Origin: Paracoccaceae bacterium
Lineage (GTDB): Bacteria > Pseudomonadota > Alphaproteobacteria > Rhodobacterales > Rhodobacteraceae
Direction of reading: 5' to 3'
Length of the DNA: 64,000 nt
NCBI GenBank assembly: GCA_026989055.1
Contig: JALSKC010000018.1
Span: 1 to 64,000, forward strand
Shown here: positions 1 through 8,231 of the stretch, in pieces
Position numbering within the stretch: the stretch's first letter is position 1
How the letters are laid out: each line of letters starts with the position of its first letter
Notes under the pieces: generated by a model
Told to the model about the DNA's origin: nothing
Database searches by the model: none
Seen by the model: the letters and a program-made list of their open reading frames with translations, nothing else
Position numbers and translations under genes: made by a program

Positions 1-2
1 CC

Positions 3-512
3 GGCGTCGATACGCTTCTGGGCCCCGAGATGCGCTCCACCGGCGAGGTCATGGGCTGGGATCGCAGCTTCCCCCGCGCCTTCCTCAAGGCCCAGCTGGG
101 CGCCGGCACCCATCTGCCCGATTCCGGCACCGTTTTCCTTTCGATCAAGGAAGGCGACAAGAACGCACAGCTGCTGGAAACCGCCCGCATCCTTGCCGAG
201 CTGGGGTTGAAGATCATCGCCACCCGGGGCACCGCCGCCTTCCTGCGTGAAAACGGCATCGAGGCGGAGGTGGTGAACAAGGTCTACGAAGGCCGGCCGC
301 ATATCGTGGACGCGATGAAGGACGGCGGCGTGCAGCTGGTGATGAACACCACCGAAGGGGCGCAGGCGGTGGAAGACAGCCGCTCGATGCGCAACGTGGC
401 GCTGATGGACAGGATCCCCTATTTCACCACGCTTGCCGCCAGCCACGCCGCGGCGCTGGCGATGAAGGCGGCCCGCGAGGGCGAACTGTCGGTGCGCAGC
501 CTGCAGGGCTGA
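3..512 (+). CDS. carB: Carbamoyl-phosphate synthase large subunit, C-terminal part
   Basis: This is the last 169 residues of the large subunit, which makes carbamoyl phosphate for arginine and pyrimidine synthesis. The reading frame is open from base 3 and the 5' end lies outside the window. The visible part ends the second ATP-grasp half (GPEMRSTGEVMG, FPRAFLKAQLGAG) and then carries the MGS-like allosteric domain, including IATRGTAAFL and VMNTTEG, which binds UMP/ornithine-type effectors in the family. The protein ends with a short tail after the MGS fold, as is usual. The identification is secure. The remaining gene must extend upstream of base 1. Confidence 0.95.
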   Translation, partial: GVDTLLGPEMRSTGEVMGWDRSFPRAFLKAQLGAGTHLPDSGTVFLSIKEGDKNAQLLETARILAELGLKIIATRGTAAFLRENGIEAEVVNKVYEGRPHIVDAMKDGGVQLVMNTTEGAQAVEDSRSMRNVALMDRIPYFTTLAASHAAALAMKAAREGELSVRSLQG

Positions 513-559
513 AACGGTCTCCGGAGCGAAACAGGCGGCCCTGCCCCGTCGGCAGCCCC

Positions 560-585
560 GGGCGGCGGAACCGGGCGGCGGAACC
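560..585. repeat. 13-bp tandem duplication
   Basis: Two perfect head-to-tail copies of GGGCGGCGGAACC lie 47 bases after the carB stop. The repeat is intergenic. It is one member of a window-wide set of short tandem duplications described in the findings. Confidence 0.9.
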
Positions 586-670
586 GGCGGAGGGGCGCAA
601 GCGGCACCTGCCGGCCTTGCGGGCCGGGGCACGGCGCTTGCGAGCCGCCCCGGTTCCGCTCCCCGCCGGC

Positions 671-970
671 TCAGGGTCGGGCGCGCGCCTCCAGGAAACG
701 GCGCAGCCGCTCCTGCTGCCCGGGGCGCAGATGTGCCTGCGGGCATGTCCCCTGCCGACGCACCGCGCCCTGACGGCACGCCCGGCGGCTCCGGAAGAGC
801 GGCCTGCAAGCGGTGCCGCTTTCTTCCAGATAGACATCCATCGCCTCCTCCAGACATGCCGCCAGACGCGGCAACCCCGCTTCGATGCTGCGGTCTGAAA
901 GCGCCCACAATGCATCGAACAGCCAGTCATGCGGCGCGGCCTCCCCGGCCGGCGCACCCCTTTGCGTCAT
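671..970 (-). CDS. Small conserved-type hypothetical protein
   Basis: A 99-residue reading frame starting at MTQRG. The first half (HDWLFDALWALSDRSIEAGLPRLAACLEEAMDVYLEES) reads like a compact all-helical domain seen in small Rhodobacteraceae proteins of unknown function. The second half is rich in Arg and Cys and looks less constrained. A longer upstream start exists but adds only Gly/Ala/Arg-rich sequence, so the internal ATG was preferred. It stands alone between carB (convergent) and the DUF4198 gene (same strand). Function is unknown, and the frame could be partly spurious because of the high GC content. Confidence 0.45.
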   Translation of the reverse strand: MTQRGAPAGEAAPHDWLFDALWALSDRSIEAGLPRLAACLEEAMDVYLEESGTACRPLFRSRRACRQGAVRRQGTCPQAHLRPGQQERLRRFLEARARP

Positions 971-1157
971 TGCATCCCCCACAACAGCCCGGCCGGCGGA
1001 TCCCCCGGCCCCGCTCCCCGATAGCCGGGCGCGGGCAGGCACGGCAAGAGCGCGCGGCCGGTTCCGCCCGCACCGGCGACCGCAGGCGGAAAACCGCCGA
1101 GATCCGCCGCGCGGGCGGGACGGAACCCGCCCGCGGCAGGGCGGCGCGCCGCGCCGG

Positions 1158-1973
1158 TCACGGCGTTTCCGGCGGCACCCGGAAGGTCAGCGAGGCCCAG
1201 AGCGATTCCCACGCCGGCGCGGCCGGATCGCCCGCGTTTTCCAGCGGCAGCATCGTCACCGCATCCAGCAGGTATTCATGCCCGGGGCGGAGCGGGATCG
1301 TTGCGATCCCCGCAGCGTCGGTGCGCCGGGTGCTGACCGTCACCTGCCCGCCGGGAGCCTTCTCGAAGATCTCGATCTGCGCATCGGCGCGCGGGCGCCC
1401 GGCAAACAGCAGGAGTATGCGCAACCCGCCGGGCGGATCGTCCGCATAGGGGTTGTCCAGGGCCACGAGCTCCGTGCGCAGCCCCTGCGCCGAATCGCGG
1501 CCCTGCCCCGCGCCCACCGCGATCAGCGCCTTGGCGAAGCGGCGGTAGCGTTCGCGAAAGCCCTCCGGCGGCAGGCCGCGCGCGACATGGCGCTCCAGCG
1601 TATCGCCGAGATCCTTGTGCCGGACGAAGGCGGCGAAATCCTCCCAGCCGTCCCAGGTGAGGATGCTGTCGGCCGTCTCGTGCACCACGATCCACAGCCC
1701 CGGCTCCGGAAGGGTGGCCGACAATGCCGGATCGTCACCGAGCCGCCCCGCGACCGGCAGGATCCGCTCGCCGCGGACCAGATCGAAGCGCCGGAAGCGC
1801 GGCGGCAGATAGCTGACCGACGCCCCGGAGAAATTCTGCCCCACCCGCAGCGAGGCAAGCAGGGTTTCGCCCGGCGCGATCCGATATTTCTGCGGGGAAA
1901 TCCAGAACTCGTGGCCAAGCGCGGCATTCGTGATAAGAGAGAGGCAAACTGCAAGACAGGCAAGAATTCTCAT
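1158..1973 (-). CDS. DUF4198-type periplasmic protein
   Basis: A 271-residue exported protein. It has a clear signal peptide (MRILACLAVCLSLITNAALG) followed by HEFWISP, the usual mature start of DUF4198 proteins. These are periplasmic beta-sandwich proteins often encoded beside nickel/cobalt or other metal uptake genes. A His-rich N-terminus just after cleavage is typical. An ATG four codons upstream is an alternative start. The gene is divergent from the HupE/UreJ-like gene, with only 25 bases between the two starts, so they probably share one control region. A role in metal delivery is an inference from family and neighbour. Confidence 0.75.
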   Translation of the reverse strand: MRILACLAVCLSLITNAALGHEFWISPQKYRIAPGETLLASLRVGQNFSGASVSYLPPRFRRFDLVRGERILPVAGRLGDDPALSATLPEPGLWIVVHETADSILTWDGWEDFAAFVRHKDLGDTLERHVARGLPPEGFRERYRRFAKALIAVGAGQGRDSAQGLRTELVALDNPYADDPPGGLRILLLFAGRPRADAQIEIFEKAPGGQVTVSTRRTDAAGIATIPLRPGHEYLLDAVTMLPLENAGDPAAPAWESLWASLTFRVPPETP

Positions 1974-1998
1974 GATCGGGTGCACTCCTTACCGCCAT

Positions 1999-3150
1999 AT
2001 GCGGACATGGTCGAACCTGCTGTCAAGCATCCTGCCGGCATTTCTTGCCGCCCTTGTTGCTGCCCTTTCGGCCGGGCTGGCGCCGGCCACCGCCCACGAG
2101 ATCCGCCCGGCGATCGCCGATCTGCGCATTTCCGGGGAGCGGGTCGAGATCGAGATCCGCCTGAGCCTGGAAACCCTGCTTGCCGGAATCGACGCAAGCG
2201 CGGTTGCCGACACCAATGATTCTCCGAACGCGGCCCGCTACGATGCGCTGCGCGCGCTGGAGCCGGCCGCGCTGCACGCCGCCTTCGAGACCGGCTGGCC
2301 CGGAATCGCCGGCGGCATCCGGCTGCGGGCCGGCGAAACCCCGCTGACGCCGGAACCGGCCGGGCTGGAAATCCCCCCTCCCGGCGACCTGACGCTGCCG
2401 CGCGACAGCCTGCTGCGCCTGCAGGCGCGCCTGCCCGACGACGGCACGCCCGTCGTCTTCGGCTGGGATGCCGCCTACGGGCCGCTGGTGGTGCGCCAGA
2501 TCCTGGCTTCGGGCGACGGCTATTCCGGTTATCTGACCGGCGGCGACATGTCCGAACCGATGCCCCGCGAACGGCCCGCCCGACAGCCCTGGGCGCGCGT
2601 CTTCGCCGATTACGTGAAGATCGGCTTCGAACATATCGTTCCCAAGGGGCTCGATCACATCCTGTTCGTGCTCGGGCTGTTCTTCTTCTCGCTGAAGCTG
2701 CGCCCGCTGCTGTTCCAGGTGACCGCCTTCACCGCGGCACATACGGCGACGCTGGCGCTGGCTGCACTGGGAATCGTGCAGATACCCCCGGCGGTGGTCG
2801 AACCGCTGATCGCGGCCTCGATCGTCTATGTCGCGGTGGAAAACATCCTGCTGGGAGAGATGCGCCCCTGGCGGCCGGTGGTCGTCTTCGGCTTCGGGCT
2901 GCTGCACGGGCTGGGTTTTGCCGCCGTCCTGGGAGAAATCGGGCTGGACCCCGCCCGCTTCGCAACCGGGCTGATCGGTTTCAACATCGGGGTCGAGCTG
3001 GGGCAGCTGGGGGTGATCGGCGCCGCCTGGGCCCTGCTCGGATACCCGTTCGGGCGGAAGCCGTGGTATCGGCGCGCGATCGCCCGGCCTGCCTCGCTGG
3101 CAATCGCCCTCGTCGGGGCGTTCTGGTTCGTGGAGCGGGTGTTTCTCTGA
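1999..3150 (+). CDS. HupE/UreJ-family membrane protein
   Basis: A 383-residue protein with an N-terminal signal peptide ending near ATAHE, then a periplasmic domain of roughly 170 residues, then a membrane domain with about six helices. The membrane part starts with FEHIVPKGLDHILFVLGLFF, which matches the HupE/UreJ signature (His and Asp in the first helix). It continues with FTAAHTATL and LLHGLGFA, which carry the conserved His residues. Members are proposed nickel or other transition-metal permeases or accessory proteins. The ATG at 1999 places the signal peptide at the N-terminus; a longer frame upstream would overlap the divergent gene. Substrate cannot be read from the sequence. Confidence 0.85.
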   Translation: MRTWSNLLSSILPAFLAALVAALSAGLAPATAHEIRPAIADLRISGERVEIEIRLSLETLLAGIDASAVADTNDSPNAARYDALRALEPAALHAAFETGWPGIAGGIRLRAGETPLTPEPAGLEIPPPGDLTLPRDSLLRLQARLPDDGTPVVFGWDAAYGPLVVRQILASGDGYSGYLTGGDMSEPMPRERPARQPWARVFADYVKIGFEHIVPKGLDHILFVLGLFFFSLKLRPLLFQVTAFTAAHTATLALAALGIVQIPPAVVEPLIAASIVYVAVENILLGEMRPWRPVVVFGFGLLHGLGFAAVLGEIGLDPARFATGLIGFNIGVELGQLGVIGAAWALLGYPFGRKPWYRRAIARPASLAIALVGAFWFVERVFL

Positions 3151-3188
3151 GCGTCCCGGGGAGCGCCGGCGTCCGGGGGCGACGCCCC

Positions 3189-3656
3189 TCAGCCGCCGGC
3201 CGAGACCGCCTCTTCCTCGAGGTTCAGCTTCATGCTCAGCAGAACCTCCTGGATCGCGATCGTCTCGCGCAGGAGCCGGCGCGCCTCGGACAGGGTGATC
3301 ACCCCGTCCTCTATCGACTGGTTGTACTCGGCCATCAGCACCGCGAAGCGCTGGCTGAGCGTGATCACGTCGGAATTCACCCCGCCGGTCGAGCAGTTCC
3401 TGGACGTGCCGTCATAGGAAAGCGTGATCCCGCGCAGCTCGGCAAGCGCGCCGGTCACATGCGGGTAGGAGGCCGCGGCCTCGAGCGTGGCGACCACATC
3501 GATCGGCATGAAGCGATCCCGGTGCTCCGGCGCCTCGGAATAGTAGCGCCCAAGCGTGGCCTTCGACCTGCCGGTGAGACGGCAGGCCGCCTCCAGCCCC
3601 ATGTCCTTGACCAGACTCTCGGTATGGCGTTTCAGGTAATTCCGGTAATCAGACAT
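3189..3656 (-). CDS. Conserved hypothetical, CII-like DNA-binding type protein
   Basis: A 155-residue protein starting MSDYRNYLKRH, with an alternative ATG one codon upstream. Residues about 10-40 (LVKDMGLEAACRLTGRSKATLGRYY) read as a helix-turn-helix of the phage-CII/XRE-like kind. The rest is helical with no recognised catalytic motif. It is conserved in style with small regulators of Rhodobacteraceae but has no assigned target. The gene converges with the HupE-like gene. An inverted repeat lies 33 bases upstream of its start (3689-3711) and could be an autoregulatory site. Confidence 0.65.
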   Translation of the reverse strand: MSDYRNYLKRHTESLVKDMGLEAACRLTGRSKATLGRYYSEAPEHRDRFMPIDVVATLEAAASYPHVTGALAELRGITLSYDGTSRNCSTGGVNSDVITLSQRFAVLMAEYNQSIEDGVITLSEARRLLRETIAIQEVLLSMKLNLEEEAVSAGG

Positions 3657-4047
3657 CATGCACCACCCATACATTGCATGCCACACAGGGGAAAACGCCC
3701 CGCATTTTCCCATTACTGCCCCGGTGGGGAAATGTCATTCATAATCCGTCCCGGCACTCCCGGGGCGAGAGCCGGCTTCGTGCCGGTGAGCGGACAGGGG
3801 GGCGGCTTCGGTCGCTGGCGCTGCCTTGCGGATCCCGCAGGCAGCGGCAAATCCGGAAAATGCATGACTCGGGATCTGCTCCATCCCCAACGGGCTCAGG
3901 CCCGCGGTCCCGTGGGACATGTCGGATACCTCTGTTCGCTCGTTTTTCCTGCCCGCTCGTCTTTCCCGCCGCCGTCTCTCCGGTGCCGGGTGCGCCGGCT
4001 CCGCGCAGGCGCTTGCAGTCGGCCCGCGGCTCGGTTTAGCTGCCGCC
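3657..4047. other. Intergenic region between CII-like gene and tdk
   Basis: 391 bases with no supported gene. Short frames here lack conserved features. The stretch at 3689-3711 forms an inverted repeat (GGGAAAA, 9-base spacer, TTTTCCC) with a further GGGGAAA 20 bases later, close to the start of the minus-strand gene. This is a candidate operator. The remainder, towards tdk, shows no clear promoter. Confidence 0.6.
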
Positions 4048-4641
4048 ATGGCAAAGCTGTATTTCCACTACTCGACGATGAACGCCGGCAAGTCCACGCT
4101 GCTGCTTCAGGCCGCGCACAACTACCGCGAGCGCGGCATGGAAACCTATCTGCTGACCGCCCGGCTCGACGATCGCGCCGGCGAAGGGCGGATCGAATCG
4201 CGGATCGGGATCGGCTGCGAAGCCGACACCTTCGAGACCGGCGAGGACCTGTTTGCCAAGATCGCGCGGCGGCTGGAAGCTGGGCCGGTTGCCTGCGTGT
4301 TCATCGACGAGGCGCAGTTTCTGAGCCGCGAGCAGGTCTGGCAGCTGGCCCGCGCGGTGGACGACCTGAACGTGCCGGTGATGTGCTACGGGCTGCGGGT
4401 GGATTTCCGGGGCGAGCTGTTTCCCGGCTCGGCCGCGCTCTTGGCGCTGGCCGACGAGATGCGCGAGGTGCGCACCATCTGCCACTGCGGCAAGAAGGCC
4501 ACCATGGTGGTGCGGCTCGGCCCGGACGGAAAGGTGCTCAAGGACGGCGCCCAGGTGCAGATCGGCGGCAACGAAACCTATGTATCGCTCTGCCGCCGGC
4601 ACTGGCGCGAGGAAATCGGCGACCGCAACACCAGCGCCTGA
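4048..4641 (+). CDS. tdk: Thymidine kinase
   Basis: A 197-residue type II thymidine kinase that phosphorylates thymidine (and deoxyuridine) to the monophosphate in pyrimidine salvage. Residues 9-15 hold the Walker A motif (TMNAGKST). FIDEAQFL is the Walker B/DEAQ segment. CHCGKKA and a later Cys-Arg-Arg-His form the zinc-binding site of the lasso region, with NETYVSLCRRHW at the nucleoside pocket. The start at ATG 4048 puts the beta-strand of the P-loop domain directly at the N-terminus, as in the family. It stands alone, convergent with the dehydrogenase gene. Confidence 0.95.
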   Translation: MAKLYFHYSTMNAGKSTLLLQAAHNYRERGMETYLLTARLDDRAGEGRIESRIGIGCEADTFETGEDLFAKIARRLEAGPVACVFIDEAQFLSREQVWQLARAVDDLNVPVMCYGLRVDFRGELFPGSAALLALADEMREVRTICHCGKKATMVVRLGPDGKVLKDGAQVQIGGNETYVSLCRRHWREEIGDRNTSA

Positions 4642-4692
4642 CCGGCGCCGCCGTCCGCGCGGGCCGCCCGCAGGCGCGGTGCCGCCGGCCGG

Positions 4693-5652
4693 TCAGGCAA
4701 CCCGGTTGGGCGGCTCCTCTCCCCGGGCCCAGGCCAGGAGATTGTCGAGCGCCATCATCCCCATGTTCTCGCGCACTTCCAGCGCATTGGTGCCCAGATG
4801 CGGCAGCAGGGCGACATTGGGCAGCGCCCGCAACGCCGGGGGGACTTCCGGCTCGTGCTCGTAGACATCGAGCCCGGCGCCGGCGATCCTTCCCTGCTCC
4901 AGAGCCGCGATCAGCGCCGCCTCCTCCACGATGTCGCCCCGGGCGATATTGACGAAAACCGCATGCGGCCGCATCGCCGCAAAGAACTCCGCACCGATCA
5001 TGTGCCGGGTCTGCGGGCCGCCGGGCAGCGCCACCACCACCGCATCCGCCGCCGCTGCCAGTTCCGCCAGGCTGTCCAGCTGGCGGGCCGGCATGCCCGG
5101 CTCTTCCAGCCGCGAGCGGTTGAAGAATGCCACCTCCATTCCCAGGCCGAAATGGCAGCGCCGGGCGATCGCCCGCCCGATCCGCCCCATGCCGACCACC
5201 CCCAGCGTCCTGCCGCCAAGATGCATCCCCAGAAGCTGGGTCGGGGCCCAGCCCGTCCAGCGGCCCGAGCGCACCAGCGCCGCGCCCTCGCTGGCCCGGC
5301 GGGCCGCCATCAGCAGCAGCATCAACCCGATGTCGGCGGTGGCATCGGTCACCGCCCCCGGGGTGTTGGTGACAACCACCCCCGCTGCGCGGGCCGCCGC
5401 CACGTCGATGTGATTGTAGCCGACCCCGAAATTGGCGAGGATCCGGCAACGCGGCGCGCCGGCCGCGGCAAAGGCCCCGGCATCGAAACCGTCGCCCAGG
5501 GTCGGCAGGATCGCATCATGTTCCCGCAGCGCCGCGGCCGCCTCTTCCGGGCTCATCGGCGCATCCTTCTCGCGCAGGCGCACCGCAAAGGCTTCCCGCG
5601 CCCGGGCCATCACCGCCTCGGGCAGGCGGCGCGAAATCAGGAGCGTCTTCAT
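4693..5652 (-). CDS. D-2-hydroxyacid dehydrogenase (glyoxylate/hydroxypyruvate reductase type)
   Basis: A 319-residue NAD(P)-dependent dehydrogenase of the D-isomer-specific family. ANFGVGYNHIDV marks the substrate domain. GVVGMGRIG (about 152-160) is the dinucleotide-binding loop. The catalytic set is visible as Arg238 (NIARGDIV), Glu267 (YEHEPEV) and His285 (LPHLGTN). The motif pattern and length are closest to glycerate/glyoxylate reductases rather than lactate or phosphoglycerate dehydrogenases. The exact substrate is inferred. It lies head-to-tail with csaA and proC on the minus strand, 51 bases downstream of csaA. Confidence 0.88.
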   Translation of the reverse strand: MKTLLISRRLPEAVMARAREAFAVRLREKDAPMSPEEAAAALREHDAILPTLGDGFDAGAFAAAGAPRCRILANFGVGYNHIDVAAARAAGVVVTNTPGAVTDATADIGLMLLLMAARRASEGAALVRSGRWTGWAPTQLLGMHLGGRTLGVVGMGRIGRAIARRCHFGLGMEVAFFNRSRLEEPGMPARQLDSLAELAAAADAVVVALPGGPQTRHMIGAEFFAAMRPHAVFVNIARGDIVEEAALIAALEQGRIAGAGLDVYEHEPEVPPALRALPNVALLPHLGTNALEVRENMGMMALDNLLAWARGEEPPNRVA

Positions 5653-5703
5653 CGCTGCATCCTCCCGGCTGTTTCCCTTCGCCGTTTTCCCAATACGCCC
5701 TGT

Positions 5704-6042
5704 TCAGTGCATCCTTTCGCCATCGGGGACCGGCCGGTCGGGGCCGATCAGCACGATGTCGCCGTTTTCGTCCGCCAGGCCCAGCACCAGCACTTCGGAC
5801 ATGAACGGCCCGATCTGGCGCGGCGGGAAATTCACCACTGCCATCACCTGGCGGCCGATCAGTGCATCAGGCTGATAATGCACGGTGATCTGGGCCGAAC
5901 TTTTCCGTTCGCCGATCCCGGGCCCGAAATCGATCCAGAGCCTGAGCGCGGGCTTGCGGGCCTCGGGGAAGGGCGCGGCCCGGACAACCGTGCCCACGCG
6001 GATGTCCACCTTCAGGAAATCATCGAACGTGATCTCGCTCAC
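5704..6042 (-). CDS. csaA: tRNA-binding protein CsaA
   Basis: A 112-residue stand-alone tRNA-binding OB-fold protein. FLKVDIRVGTV near the N-terminus and the closing VNFPPRQIGPFMSEVLVLG are hallmarks of the CsaA family. Members bind tRNA and have been proposed to act as chaperones that help protein secretion. Translation starts at a GTG at 6042 that overlaps the proC stop codon (6039-6041). This is classic translational coupling in a proC-csaA unit. Length is normal for the family. Confidence 0.9.
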   Translation of the reverse strand: MSEITFDDFLKVDIRVGTVVRAAPFPEARKPALRLWIDFGPGIGERKSSAQITVHYQPDALIGRQVMAVVNFPPRQIGPFMSEVLVLGLADENGDIVLIGPDRPVPDGERMH

Positions 6043-6854
6043 CCGCCCAGCTCCCGCGAGCGCGCCGCCGCCGCCGCCACCGCCCGGCGCAGCAGGGCCG
6101 GAAAGCCGGTCTCGGCATCCATCAGCACCTCGAGCGCCGCCGCCGTGGTGCCGCCGGGGCTGGTGACATTGATGCGAAGCTGCTCCGGGCTTTCATCGGC
6201 CGTCCCGGCCAGCGCTCCGGCCCCGGCGACGGTGGCCCTGGCCAGCCTCATGGCCAGATCGGCGGGCAGCCCCTCGGCCGTGCCGGCGGCCGCGAGCGTC
6301 TCGATCAGGTGGAACACATAGGCCGGGCCGGAGCCGGAAACCGCCGTTACCGCATCCATCTGGGATTCGGAGTCCAGCCGCACCACCTCCCCGACCGCCG
6401 AAAGAAGGCTCTCGGCCATCTGCATCCGGGATTCGTCCACGGCACCGTTGCCGATCAGCGCCGTGATGCCCCTGCCGATGGCCGCCGGCGTGTTGGGCAT
6501 CGCGCGGACGACCGGCGTTTTCCTGCCCAGAATCGCCTCGTATTTCCCGAGCGGGATCCCCGCCGCCACCGAAAGAAACAGCGTCTCCCCCGCGCCCAGA
6601 TGCCGGAGCGCCGGCAGGGCCTCGTCCATCGTCTGCGGCTTGACCGCAACCAGCACGGCCGCCGGGCTGTCCGGCAACCCGGCATTCAGCCTGATGCCTT
6701 CAAGCCCGCGCAACCACTCGGAGGGCCCGGGCTCCAGCACCCAGACCGCACGCGCCGGCAGCCCCCGCTCCAGCCAGCCGGCCAGCATCGCCGAGCCCAT
6801 CCGACCGCAGCCCAGCAGCACCAGACCGCGCTGCGCCAGTTCCGTCATCGCCAT
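6039..6854 (-). CDS. proC: Pyrroline-5-carboxylate reductase
   Basis: A 271-residue enzyme that reduces 1-pyrroline-5-carboxylate to proline with NAD(P)H. The nucleotide-binding GCGRMGSAML lies near residue 15. MPNTPA and SGSGPAYVF (substrate loop) and the C-terminal NVTSPGGTTAAAL signature are intact. The start chosen (MAMTEL) is preceded by a GGAGG ribosome-binding site; ATG two codons later is possible. A much longer upstream frame was discarded as it runs across the YbjN gene. It overlaps csaA at its 3' end and follows the YbjN-like gene, an order typical of related bacteria. Confidence 0.94.
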   Translation of the reverse strand: MAMTELAQRGLVLLGCGRMGSAMLAGWLERGLPARAVWVLEPGPSEWLRGLEGIRLNAGLPDSPAAVLVAVKPQTMDEALPALRHLGAGETLFLSVAAGIPLGKYEAILGRKTPVVRAMPNTPAAIGRGITALIGNGAVDESRMQMAESLLSAVGEVVRLDSESQMDAVTAVSGSGPAYVFHLIETLAAAGTAEGLPADLAMRLARATVAGAGALAGTADESPEQLRINVTSPGGTTAAALEVLMDAETGFPALLRRAVAAAAARSRELGG

Positions 6855-6922
6855 GAGATCCTCCGACAGCCAGCCATCCACGCCCGGAATTGCTACAGCT
6901 TTCAACATCCGGGGCAAGCCCG

Positions 6923-7426
6923 TCAGGCGTGCCCGTAGGCCTCGGCGATGGCCACCCGCATCGCATCCTGCGCCGAATTCTCCCCCCAGGTGACCATCTG
7001 GAACGCCGGGTAGAAGCGCTCGCAGGCGGCCACGGCGGCCCTGATCATCACGTCCACCTGCTCGGCGCCCGCCACCTGGCCGCCGCTCAGGATCAGCCCG
7101 TAGCGATAGACCATGAGCCGCTGCGCTTCCCAATAGGTGAAGGCCCCGCTCCAGCAGATGTCGTTGGTGCGGTTCAGCACCTCGTACAGCCCGTTCAGGG
7201 TGCCCTCGGGCGGATCCATCTCGAAGGTGCAGATCAGACGCAGGGTCTCGTCGCTGTCCGACCAGGCCAGGGTGATCGAATAGCCCCGCCACTGGCCCTC
7301 TACCGCCATCGCGATCTGGTCGTCGGCGACCCGGTCGAACTCCCAGCGGTGCAGCTCGGCGACATGCTCCACGATGTCGATCGGATGTGGATCCGCTGCA
7401 AGGAACTCCTGGGTGATGGATGCCAT
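6923..7426 (-). CDS. YbjN domain-containing protein
   Basis: A 167-residue protein with the YbjN/type III chaperone-like fold. Features include a helix with the EHVAELHRWEFDR pattern, then alternating strands (QIAMAVEGQWRGYSITLAW, LRLICTFEMDPP), then long helices. The start at MASITQEF is preferred over the ATG five codons upstream. It precedes proC on the same strand with a 68-base gap. YbjN proteins are linked to motility, stress or chaperone-like roles in some bacteria, but the function in this lineage is not established. Confidence 0.8.
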   Translation of the reverse strand: MASITQEFLAADPHPIDIVEHVAELHRWEFDRVADDQIAMAVEGQWRGYSITLAWSDSDETLRLICTFEMDPPEGTLNGLYEVLNRTNDICWSGAFTYWEAQRLMVYRYGLILSGGQVAGAEQVDVMIRAAVAACERFYPAFQMVTWGENSAQDAMRVAIAEAYGHA

Positions 7427-7778
7427 GATCCGCCTCGTCAAACCGCCCGCTCATGGACATGGCTCCGCAAACGCAGCCAGCTACCAGAGCTTGATGCCCA
7501 ATCAAGAAGCAGCGTAACCGAGGCCGCTGCTTACCAGATATGGTGCAGGGAAAGGCCGCCCCTGTAAAGGGGCAATTTGCCGGTTCACGGTTTTCGCGCC
7601 CTCCGCCCCGGAATGCACAACCGCTGGGCGCGCGATGCCCGGGGCGATGCAGCGGACGGCGCGCCACGCATCGCCGGCCGGGCGTGTCCGGGAGCTTCTC
7701 TGCAGGGGCTTCTCTGCAGGGGATGGGGGATGAAGTCCGGCGGGGCGAACGCCCGGGCGGGCATGCCTCTGCGGCCGC
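7427..7778. other. Intergenic region, YbjN gene to ubiK
   Basis: 352 bases with no convincing gene. It holds a short GC hairpin at 7558-7573 (GCCCC, 6-base loop, GGGGC) without a T-tract on either side, and a 14-bp tandem duplication at 7694-7721. Upstream promoter elements for the YbjN gene are not obvious. Confidence 0.6.
7694..7721. repeat. 14-bp tandem duplication
   Basis: Two perfect head-to-tail copies of GCTTCTCTGCAGGG lie in the gap downstream of ubiK. Confidence 0.9.
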
Positions 7779-8129
7779 TCAGCCGGCCTTCCCCGCCTTT
7801 CCGGCGGCGGCTTTCTTCGCCTTCGTCCGCGAAGCCGCTCGTGCCGTCTTCTTCCCGGCCGCCGCCTTCTCCGCCGGCGCATCCCCGCCGACCGTCGCTT
7901 CCAGCGCCGCGATTCGCCGGGCGAGGGCATCGTTTTCCTCCCGCGCGCGCACGGCCATGGCGCGCACCGCCTCGAATTCTTCCCTGGTCACGAATTCGTG
8001 TTCCGCCAGCCAGCGCTCGATCAGGCTCTTCATGGCGTTCTCGGCCTCCTGACGTGCGCCCTGGGCAACGCCCATTGCGTTCGTCATCAGCCTGGCGATG
8101 TCATCGAGGATCCGGCTGCTGCTCTGCAT
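7779..8129 (-). CDS. ubiK: Ubiquinone biosynthesis accessory factor UbiK (BMFP family)
   Basis: A 116-residue BMFP-family protein. Residues 1-75 form the amphipathic helix and coiled coil (ILDDIARLMTNAMGVAQGARQEAE, then FVTREEFEAVRAMAVRAREENDALARRIAALEA). The tail is Lys/Ala-rich (KKTARAASRTKAKKAAAGKAGKAG), as often seen in alphaproteobacterial members. UbiK helps ubiquinone synthesis and binds lipid, acting with UbiJ in enterobacteria. It is divergent from lgt, with about 100 bases between starts. Confidence 0.82.
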   Translation of the reverse strand: MQSSSRILDDIARLMTNAMGVAQGARQEAENAMKSLIERWLAEHEFVTREEFEAVRAMAVRAREENDALARRIAALEATVGGDAPAEKAAAGKKTARAASRTKAKKAAAGKAGKAG

Positions 8130-8231
8130 CTGCGCCTCCTGTAGCCTGCCCCCCCTGTATGCGCCGCCGGCGCGCCCGAGACAAGCCCGCCCGGCTTGAC
8201 TTCACCCCACCCCGAGGCCATCCAGAGCCTC

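Noticed and set aside
7558..7573. Hairpin GCCCC-N6-GGGGC as a terminator
   Set aside because: Only a 5-bp stem and no T-tract on either side.
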